Source: DSOS01 sp035286585
GTDB lineage: Bacteria; Chloroflexota; Anaerolineae; Anaerolineales; UBA4823
NCBI GenBank assembly: GCA_035286585.1
Contig: DATEDC010000035.1
Span: forward strand, 1-5,761
DNA: 5,761 nt
Direction of reading: 5' to 3'
Position numbers and translations under genes: made by a program. Positions 1-5,761 of the stretch are shown here, piece after piece. Under the pieces are notes generated by a model that ran no database searches, had not been told where the DNA came from, and saw nothing but the letters and a program-made list of their open reading frames with translations. Position 1 is the stretch's first letter. Every line of letters begins with the position of its first letter.

Positions 1-605
1 CGATGAAGAGCGAGGAAATCGAAGAAGCTCAGGCAAACGGCTTCTCACCGGTAGAGTTCGAAGTGGCTCAGGATGCAATCGCAGTGGTTGTGCATCCGTC
101 AAACCCGGTCAACCAGCTCACTCTGCAGCAGATCTCCGATATCTATACAGGAAAATTCACGAACTGGAAGGAGGTGGGAGGGGAAGACCGCCCAATTGTC
201 CTCCTGTCTCGTGAGACGAACTCCGGTACGCACGTTTATTTTTTAGAGAATGTCATCCGGCTGGGCAAAGCGGATAGCGACCTGCTCTTCTCCCCAGACA
301 CACTGCTATTGCCATCCTCCGAGGGCATCAGCGCTGAAGTGCGCTTGAACCCCAATGCCATCGGCTACGATGGGCTGGGCTACGTGACACACGACCAAAA
401 GGTGGTGGCGGTGGCTCTGGATGAGAGCAGCCCTTACGTGCTCCCCTCGGTCGAAACGGTCAATGACAACTCATATCCGATCTCCAGGCCGCTGTTCATG
501 TACACCGCTGGCGAGCCCAGCGGACAGATAAAGGCTTACCTGGATTGGATCCTGGAAGACGGACAGGTGTTGGTGTTCGAGCTGGGTTTTGTGCCGTTGA
601 AATAG
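1..605 (+). CDS. pstS: Phosphate-binding protein PstS, 3' part (5' end outside window)
   Basis: Substrate-binding component of the high-affinity phosphate ABC importer; it would act outside the membrane and deliver phosphate to PstC/PstA. About 200 C-terminal residues are visible, reading in frame from base 3. The stretch around residues 21-36 (VAQDAIAVVVHPSNPV), the LTLQQISDIYTGKFTNW block (39-55) and RETNSGTHVYF (70-80) are typical of PstS. R70 with S74-G75-T76 has the same spacing as the Arg and Ser-Gly-Thr that bind phosphate in E. coli PstS. The protein ends in a PstS-like GFVPLK. The ATG at base 3 is unlikely to be the true start: no signal peptide or lipobox follows it, and family members carry roughly another hundred N-terminal residues, so the reading frame is cut by the window edge. 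It is followed 34 bases later by pstC, which fits an operon. Confidence 0.93.
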   Translation, partial: MKSEEIEEAQANGFSPVEFEVAQDAIAVVVHPSNPVNQLTLQQISDIYTGKFTNWKEVGGEDRPIVLLSRETNSGTHVYFLENVIRLGKADSDLLFSPDTLLLPSSEGISAEVRLNPNAIGYDGLGYVTHDQKVVAVALDESSPYVLPSVETVNDNSYPISRPLFMYTAGEPSGQIKAYLDWILEDGQVLVFELGFVPLK

Positions 606-628
606 AGAATAAAATAGATTTCCTGCGC

Positions 629-633
629 GGAGG
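629..633 (+). promoter_or_regulatory. Ribosome binding site of pstC (selects the TTG start)
   Basis: GGAGG lies 6 bases before a TTG codon at 640 and 15 bases before the in-frame ATG at 649. The optimal spacing favours TTG 640 as the start, although ATG 649 would cost only three residues. Confidence 0.7.
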
Positions 634-639
634 TCGGGA

Positions 640-1547
640 TTGGTCGATATGAAAGGCAACGATCAGTTTTATCGCAAATGGGTGGAATTTTCCATCGAGT
701 CGTTGATCCGGGTGCTCGGATTTTCCAGCATTGGCTTTGTCATTCTCATATTTTTGTTTCTCATGCGCGAAGGGCTGATCGCCCTGTTGGATGTGCCCTG
801 GTCGAACTTGTTGGGGACGCGCTGGTACCCGATATTGGAATACTACGGAGTGCTTCCGCTTCTCCTGGGATCGATTCTGGTCACCTTGGTGGCTATACTC
901 ATCGCCCTGCCGTTGAGCGTGGGGACGGCGGTTTTTATCCGCGAGGTTGCCCCCGGTTGGACGCGCGAGATACTGAAGCCAATGATCGAAGTGATGGCGG
1001 GCATCCCTTCGGTGGTGCTGGGCTTCTTTGGGATGACCCTGCTGGCGCCGCTTCTCCACCGCTACCTCGGCCTGGCGACCGGACTGACCGCATTTACCGG
1101 CGCACTGATCCTGGCTTACATGGCCCTGCCTACCATCATCAGCGTTGCTGAGGATGCCCTGGACGCCGTCCCAAAATCCTATCGCGATGCCAGCCTGGCG
1201 ATGGGCGCCACTCAATGGCAAACGATCTGGAGGGTGGTGATCCCGGCGGCCAGGTCCGGCATTTTGACCGCCATCATGCTGGGCCTGGGGCGGGCGATTG
1301 GCGAAACCATGCTGGTCATGATGGTGACGGGAAACGCGGCGCGCATGCCGATCACAATCGACTCGCTCTTCCGGCCTGTTCGGACAATGACCGCTACTAT
1401 TGCAGCCGAGATGGGCGAAGTGGCCCAGGGCAGCAGCCATTACCACGTCCTCTTCGCTTTGGGGATTATTCTCTTTTTGATGACCTTTCTCATTAACTTG
1501 ACTGCGGCAACGACCATCTTCAGGAAACGCCGGAAAGGAGGCCTGCG

Positions 1548-1551
<4 letters not shown>
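640..1551 (+). CDS. pstC: Phosphate ABC transporter permease PstC
   Basis: One of the two membrane subunits of the Pst phosphate importer, 303 residues, the usual size for a short PstC. Hydrophobic segments are visible at about 24-43, 70-95, 112-139, 151-170, 206-230 and 269-291, consistent with six membrane helices. The cytoplasmic coupling loop (EAA region) spans about 171-208 and contains AVPKSYRDASLAMGATQWQ followed by VVIPAARSG, which contacts the ATPase. RAIGETMLVMMVTGN (218-232) is the PstC hallmark and separates it from PstA. The C-terminus is basic (RKRRKGG), as expected on the inside. The start is the TTG at 640, supported by GGAGG six bases upstream. Its stop overlaps the pstA start by four bases (GTGA), implying translational coupling. 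In the related Pst systems PstC pairs with PstA, and I infer the same here. Confidence 0.95.
1534..1541 (+). promoter_or_regulatory. Ribosome binding site of pstA
   Basis: AAAGGAGG, a near-perfect Shine-Dalgarno sequence, lies inside the 3' end of pstC with 6 bases to the GTG at 1548. It supports GTG 1548 as the pstA start and independent ribosome loading in addition to coupling through the GTGA overlap. Confidence 0.8.
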
Positions 1552-2396
<845 letters not shown>

Positions 2397-2400
2397 AATT

Positions 2401-3171
2401 GTGTCACAACCCCAACGCAACGCCAAGATCAGCATCCAAAACCTGAATTACGCGTATGGCGGCAGCCAGGCACTGCGCAACGTAAACCTGGAGGTGCCAG
2501 CCAATGAGATCACCGTTTTTTTCGGACCATCTAGCGGCGGTAAAACGACCTTACTCCGACTGATCAACCGGTTGAACGATTTGCTGGAAGGGACCGAGAT
2601 GAGCGGGCGGATCTTGCTGGATAGGGTGGATATATACGCTCCAGGCACCAACGTCAGCGAGCTGCGGCGCCAGGTGGGGATGGTCTTCGCGCTCCCGCTC
2701 CCCTTGCCGGGTACGGTGCGCGAGAACGTCGTCTATGGACCGAAATTAGCCGGCATCAGGCAGCGTGAAATCCTGGATGAGATCGTCTATAACAGCCTGA
2801 CCCAGGCAGCATTATGGGATGAAGTGAAAGACCGGCTGGAAGCGCCAGCCAACTCGTTGTCCGGCGGTCAGCAGCAGCGCTTATGCATCGCGCGCAGCCT
2901 GGCGTTAACACCCCAGGTGCTCCTGTTGGACGAGCCTACCTCGGGACTGGATCCGATATCCACCGGCAAAGTGGAGGAATCCCTGTACAACTTAAAGGAA
3001 AAATACACCGTCATCCTGGTTCCGCACAGCATTCAGCAGGCGGCCCGCATGGCCGATTCGGCTGCTTTTTTCTTGATGGGTGAATTGATCGAATACAGAT
3101 CCGGCAAAGAGATTTTTACCACGGCACGCGACAGGCGAACCGAGGAGTATATCACTGGTCGCTTTGGATGA
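2401..3171 (+). CDS. pstB: Phosphate ABC transporter ATPase PstB, first copy, atypical Walker A and Q-loop
   Basis: Nucleotide-binding subunit of the Pst importer, 256 residues from GTG 2401. This start lies four bases after the pstA stop and gives the same N-terminal layout as the second copy; a TTG at 2350 is in frame but would overlap pstA by 47 bases. No strong Shine-Dalgarno is seen, so coupling to pstA is likely. Motifs: Walker A GPSSGGKT (42-49), signature LSGGQQQR (153-160), Walker B VLLLDEP (173-179) with D177 and E178, D-loop SGLD, switch H209. Two oddities are seen. The fourth Walker A position is Ser instead of Gly. The Q-loop reads VGMVFALPLPLPG (92-104), so the glutamine is Ala97 and the PNPFP block typical of PstB is gone. 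The rest (LRRQVGMVF, RLCIARSLAL, HSIQQAARMAD) is clear PstB. I infer it works as a partner of the second copy rather than alone. Confidence 0.88.
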   Translation: MSQPQRNAKISIQNLNYAYGGSQALRNVNLEVPANEITVFFGPSSGGKTTLLRLINRLNDLLEGTEMSGRILLDRVDIYAPGTNVSELRRQVGMVFALPLPLPGTVRENVVYGPKLAGIRQREILDEIVYNSLTQAALWDEVKDRLEAPANSLSGGQQQRLCIARSLALTPQVLLLDEPTSGLDPISTGKVEESLYNLKEKYTVILVPHSIQQAARMADSAAFFLMGELIEYRSGKEIFTTARDRRTEEYITGRFG

Positions 3172-3214
3172 TATAGCTTGCATGCTTTCAAAAAAATGGG
3201 ACGCGTAAAAACAC

Positions 3215-3218
3215 GGAG
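3215..3218 (+). promoter_or_regulatory. Probable ribosome binding site of second pstB
   Basis: GGAG lies 11 bases before the GTG at 3230, a slightly long spacing. It is the only purine-rich match in the 58-base AT-rich gap between the two pstB genes. An in-frame TAA at 3206 rules out a much earlier start. Confidence 0.5.
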
Positions 3219-3229
3219 AACGTTATATA

Positions 3230-4006
3230 GTGGAATCAGAAACGACACGCACAGATAACAAAATAAGCGTAGAAAATCTCTTTTTCTATTACGGGAAATT
3301 CACTGCCCTGAAAGATATTTCTCTTCAGATACAGGATCGCAGGATCACGGCGCTGATCGGACCTTCAGGGTGTGGAAAATCGACATTTCTGCGCTGTCTG
3401 AATCGGATGAATGATACGATACCCGGGACGCGCGTCGAAGGGAGGGTGTTATTGGATGGCGAAGACGTTTATCTGCCCGATGCGGATGTCATCGAGCTGC
3501 GCAGCAAGGTGGGCATGGTTTTCCAACGACCGAACCCTTTCCCGCAGTCGATCTTCAATAACGTGGCATTTGGTCCGCGCGTGTTGGGGCTTGACAAGGG
3601 GGCTGATTTGAACGATATTGTGGAGGCCAGTCTGCACGGCGCCGCGCTGTGGGAGGATGTCAAAGGAAAGCTCAACCAGGATGCGCAAAGCCTCTCGCTT
3701 GGCGAGCAGCAGCGGCTGTGTATCGCCCGCGCCATCGCAGTAAAGCCCGACGTGATCTTGATGGATGAGCCATGCTCGGCGTTGGATCCAATCGCCACCT
3801 ATGAAATTGAAGAGCTGATGCGCGCCTTGAAAGAAAATTATTGCATTATCATCGTCACCCATAGCATGCAGCAAGCCGCGCGGGTCTCGGATTGGACCGG
3901 CTTCTTCTGGCTGGGTGAAATGGTTGAATTTAACCTTACGGCGGAAATCTTTACCAGGCCGAAGCATCGCCTGACCCAGGATTACATCAGCGGGCGAGCA
4001 GGTTGA
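3230..4006 (+). CDS. pstB: Phosphate ABC transporter ATPase PstB, second copy, variant signature motif
   Basis: Second nucleotide-binding subunit, 258 residues, colinear with the first copy over its whole length. Walker A GPSGCGKST (44-52) and the Q-loop VGMVFQRPNPFPQSI (94-108, Q99) are textbook PstB. Walker B is VILMDEP (175-181, D179 and E180), followed by the D-loop SALD and switch H211 in VTHSMQQAARVSD. The ABC signature is altered: LSLGEQQR (155-162) where PstB normally has LSGGQQQR, so the first signature Gly is Leu157 and the Gln is Glu159. LSLGEQQR does occur in some other ABC ATPase families, so it is not proof of inactivity. Only the GTG at 3230 fits as a start. The changes complement those of the first copy, which suggests an asymmetric heterodimer beneath PstC/PstA. 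Tandem pstB genes are known in Firmicutes such as Bacillus subtilis. Confidence 0.92.
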   Translation: MESETTRTDNKISVENLFFYYGKFTALKDISLQIQDRRITALIGPSGCGKSTFLRCLNRMNDTIPGTRVEGRVLLDGEDVYLPDADVIELRSKVGMVFQRPNPFPQSIFNNVAFGPRVLGLDKGADLNDIVEASLHGAALWEDVKGKLNQDAQSLSLGEQQRLCIARAIAVKPDVILMDEPCSALDPIATYEIEELMRALKENYCIIIVTHSMQQAARVSDWTGFFWLGEMVEFNLTAEIFTRPKHRLTQDYISGRAG

Positions 4007-4032
4007 CGAATTTATGAGGTGTTGAAAGGTGG

Positions 4033-4039
4033 AAAGGAG
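4033..4039 (+). promoter_or_regulatory. Ribosome binding site of phoU (selects ATG 4046)
   Basis: AAAGGAG with 6 bases to the ATG at 4046. It decides against the in-frame GTG at 4019, which would add nine residues encoded across the Shine-Dalgarno itself. Confidence 0.8.
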
Positions 4040-4045
4040 CTGGAC

Positions 4046-4729
4046 ATGACGAGAAAATCATTCGATATGGAACTCCAGCGGTTGCAGGATGAAATGCTGC
4101 TGCTAGCCAGCTGGGTGGAAAATGCAATAGCTGAAGCAGTCGAGGTGCTTAAACGCCAGGATCTGGAAGCTGCAGCGCGGATTATCGCCCGGGATCACGA
4201 AATCAATAAAAAGCGCTACGAGATCGAGCAGGATTGCCTGATCGCGATTGCCACCCAGCAGCCATTGGCCAGCGATTTGCGCATTCTGGCGGCCATTTTG
4301 GATATCACCGATGAGCTGGAACGGATCGGCGATTACGCCAAAGGCATCGCCAAGATCACCTTGATGATCGGCACGACTCCGCTGCTCAAGCCGCTGATCG
4401 ATGTCCCCAAGATGGCGCAAAAAACGACTGAGATGCTCCACCGGTCGTTGGACGCCTTCGTAGAGCGGGATGTCAAGTTGGCGAGGGAGATTCCCCTTGG
4501 GGATGACGAGGTGGATCATTTGTACAACCTGGTGTACAGCGAATTAATGACTTTCGTCGCCGCGGACATCAAGAACATCGACCAGGCGAATTACCTGTTG
4601 TGGGTGGCGCATAACCTCGAGCGCGCCGCAGACCGGGTGACGAATATCTGCGAGCGGGTGATATTCACGGTGACCGGTGAGTTCATCGAGCTGGATCAAG
4701 AGAAGAGCGGTCACGAGAGCTACACTTAG
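4046..4729 (+). CDS. phoU: Phosphate transport regulator PhoU
   Basis: PhoU is a cytoplasmic all-helical protein that, in studied bacteria, links the Pst transporter to the PhoR/PhoB signalling pair and restrains phosphate uptake when phosphate is plentiful. The product is 227 residues, the standard size, made of two PhoU repeats. Metal-cluster motifs appear once in each: DELERIGDYAKGI (89-101) and HNLERAADRVTNICERV (189-205). ATQQPLASDLRIL (69-81) is another family hallmark, and the N-terminus (SFDMELQRLQDEML) matches the usual first helix. The ATG at 4046 is chosen because of AAAGGAG six bases before it. The gene lies 39 bases after the second pstB, the classical position at the end of a pst operon. 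No phoR or phoB is in the window, so its signalling partner cannot be named. Confidence 0.95.
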   Translation: MTRKSFDMELQRLQDEMLLLASWVENAIAEAVEVLKRQDLEAAARIIARDHEINKKRYEIEQDCLIAIATQQPLASDLRILAAILDITDELERIGDYAKGIAKITLMIGTTPLLKPLIDVPKMAQKTTEMLHRSLDAFVERDVKLAREIPLGDDEVDHLYNLVYSELMTFVAADIKNIDQANYLLWVAHNLERAADRVTNICERVIFTVTGEFIELDQEKSGHESYT

Positions 4730-4759
4730 GTTCCGGGATTCACCAGACTCCTGATAACA

Positions 4760-5635
4760 TTGAAAAGCGATCTCATCCAGATATACTTTTTACCCCTGAT
4801 AGCCGGGTTACTGATCGTGGTCGCCTGCGGCTCTGAAAAGCGGGAGCTGCCAGAAACCGCAGTCGCGAGCGCCCCGCGCAGCATTGCAGCTACGGCTGCG
4901 CCCAGGTGGACAAGCCCAGCTACGCCAACCACGGAGTTCACTCCCTCCCCGGCGGCAGTCACCCCCAGCCAACAAGCCGAGCCAGTAGTCTGTTCGCCGC
5001 TGGAAGGCGTGGGTATTCTTGATCTGCCAGCCATGGTGGTGAATCCCTTTGCGCCTCCGCCGCCGGGCCGGGATGAACCGCACCACGGCGTGGATATCGC
5101 CCAACGGGACGCTCAAACGCAAATCAGCCTCGAAGGTCTGCGGGTCCAGGCGGTGTTACAGGGCCGGGTAGCCGCGGCGATCGATGAGCGATTTCCTTAT
5201 GGAAACGCGTTGATCCTCGAGACGCTCATCAGCGAACTTCCTGAAGATTTGCAGGCTGAGCTGCCCTCCCTGGCCCCTACCCCGGCAGCCCGCTCGCCGC
5301 TCACCTGCCCGCAGGTCGCCCAGGACAACGCGGGTGAGCTCGAACGTGAGTCACTTTACCTGCTGTACGCCCATCTCAAAGAGCCGCCCGATCTGCAGGT
5401 AGGGGCGTTGGTGAGCTGCGGCCAAACCCTGGGGGCGATTGGCAGCTCCGGCAACGCCTTAAACCCGCACCTGCACCTGGAAGCCCGGGTGGGGCCGGCT
5501 GGGGTAAGTTTTTCAAGCCTGGGTCATTATGATTCCCGCCTCACTCCGCAAGAGATGGCTAATTACTGCTACTGGAGAATCAGCGGCTGGTTCCGCCTGG
5601 TTGATCCTTTTTTGATCCTTGGGTTAAATCCGTAG
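4760..5635 (+). CDS. M23-family metallopeptidase-like lipoprotein
   Basis: Predicted surface lipoprotein with a LytM-type (M23) peptidase domain; M23 enzymes usually cut peptidoglycan cross-bridges. From a TTG start the 291-residue product has a hydrophobic signal segment (8-22) and a lipobox VVAC with Cys23 as the lipidation site. Residues 31-77 form a Pro/Thr/Ala-rich linker. The catalytic set is complete: HHGVD (108-112) supplies His108 and Asp112, YAHL supplies His205, and HLHLE (237-241) supplies His237 and His239, of which His108, Asp112 and His239 would bind zinc. About 40 residues (156-199) are inserted between the core strand GNALILET and YLLYAHL, with Cys183; Cys78, Cys220 and Cys270 also follow the lipobox. 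The start is weakly supported: no Shine-Dalgarno is visible, but the lipobox position fits. It begins 30 bases after the phoU stop, so co-transcription with pst is plausible. The actual substrate is unknown. Confidence 0.85.
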   Translation: MKSDLIQIYFLPLIAGLLIVVACGSEKRELPETAVASAPRSIAATAAPRWTSPATPTTEFTPSPAAVTPSQQAEPVVCSPLEGVGILDLPAMVVNPFAPPPPGRDEPHHGVDIAQRDAQTQISLEGLRVQAVLQGRVAAAIDERFPYGNALILETLISELPEDLQAELPSLAPTPAARSPLTCPQVAQDNAGELERESLYLLYAHLKEPPDLQVGALVSCGQTLGAIGSSGNALNPHLHLEARVGPAGVSFSSLGHYDSRLTPQEMANYCYWRISGWFRLVDPFLILGLNP

Positions 5636-5636
5636 T

Positions 5637-5761
5637 TTAGAGAGCGCAGTACCGGTCGATGCGCTGTTTGATCACGCCCAGGCTGGCTGCCCAAAAATCT
5701 TTTTTCTTGATATCGATGCCAAAGCGAGCCGCCAGCTCTGCCGGAGAGCCTTCTCCGGTAC
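5637..5761 (-). CDS. C-terminal end of M3-family oligoendopeptidase (oligoendopeptidase F-like), cut by window edge
   Basis: Reading the - strand gives 40 codons up to a TAA at 5639-5637. The peptide contains GEGSPAELAARFGIDI followed by KKKDFWAASLGVIKQRIDRY. The pattern Gly-x-Gly-Ser-Pro-x-Glu-Leu, then a Gly-Ile/Val-Asp turn, then FW and a last amphipathic helix, matches the extreme C-terminus of oligoendopeptidase F and related M3 zinc peptidases, which are cytoplasmic enzymes that degrade short peptides. The HExxH active site would lie outside the window, so the assignment rests on this tail alone. The gene is convergent with the M23 lipoprotein gene: the two stop codons are separated by a single base (5636). 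Confidence 0.65.
   Translation of the reverse strand, partial: TGEGSPAELAARFGIDIKKKDFWAASLGVIKQRIDRYCAL

Noticed and set aside
496..1446. A 316-codon open frame on the - strand opposite pstS/pstC.
   Set aside because: The translation is rich in His, Gln, Arg and Gly with no recognisable domain, as expected from the antisense of a membrane protein gene. The + strand genes here are clear PstS and PstC.
3172..3229. A possible internal promoter in the AT-rich gap before the second pstB (TTGCAT near 3178 and TTATAT near 3223).
   Set aside because: The spacing between the two boxes is far too long, and TTATAT touches the start codon. A small GCATGC palindrome at 3180-3185 is too short to interpret.
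3196..3258. A 20-codon ATG frame in the gap between the pstB genes, overlapping the second pstB start, which might be a basic leader peptide.
   Set aside because: It is preceded by an A-run with no Shine-Dalgarno sequence, and an open frame this short arises easily by chance. It could be revisited with ribosome profiling.
3449..3967. A 172-codon open frame on the - strand opposite the second pstB.
   Set aside because: It is an antisense shadow of a well-conserved ATPase gene, with no motif of its own.
4014..4025. A three-codon ATG-AGG-TGT-TGA frame before phoU.
   Set aside because: It is too short and has no ribosome binding site; phoU has its own strong site downstream.
4727..4762. phoU and the lipoprotein gene are in the same frame, separated by a TAG and ten sense codons, suggesting readthrough or a split gene.
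   Set aside because: PhoU is complete at its usual length, and the downstream product has its own signal segment and lipobox, so a fusion makes no biological sense.
5601..5620. Direct repeat TTGATCCTT (5601-5609 and 5612-5620).
   Set aside because: It lies within the C-terminal codons of the lipoprotein gene, and two nine-base copies are not enough to call a functional repeat.

Overview
The window holds most of a phosphate-specific transport (Pst) operon on the + strand, followed by a cell-wall-type lipoprotein peptidase and the 3' end of a convergent peptidase gene. In order: pstS (3' part only), pstC, pstA, a first pstB, a second pstB, phoU, a gene for an M23-family lipoprotein, and, on the - strand, the last 40 codons of an M3-family oligoendopeptidase. 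The density is typically bacterial: intergenic gaps run from a 4-base overlap to 58 bases, and no stretch above 300 bases lacks a gene. No RNA gene, CRISPR array, insertion sequence or phage gene was seen.

The source is probably a bacterium of the Chloroflexota, perhaps Anaerolineae. This is inference from the style of the proteins (PstS type, tandem PstB proteins, a Pro/Thr-rich lipoprotein linker, a neighbouring oligoendopeptidase F-like gene), not from a marker gene. Shine-Dalgarno sites of the AAAGGAGG type precede pstC, pstA and phoU. GTG and TTG starts dominate: only phoU appears to begin with ATG.

How the genes work together: PstS captures phosphate outside the membrane, PstC and PstA form the transmembrane channel, and PstB ATPases drive import. 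PhoU is the usual regulator that couples the transporter to phosphate signalling. The start of pstS and any operon promoter lie upstream of the window, and no PhoB/PhoR-type sensor pair is present here.

The most notable signal is the pair of PstB proteins. The first has an altered Walker A (GPSSGGKT) and has lost the Q-loop glutamine and the PNPFP block. The second has normal Walker A and Q-loop but an altered ABC signature (LSLGE instead of LSGGQ). In a head-to-tail PstB1/PstB2 heterodimer these changes would all fall in the same composite ATP site and leave the other site fully canonical. That is the arrangement of asymmetric ABC transporters, unlike the textbook Pst system with a PstB homodimer.

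The second point of interest is the M23 lipoprotein directly after phoU, with all catalytic residues present and an insertion inside the peptidase fold. It ends one base before the stop of the convergent peptidase gene.
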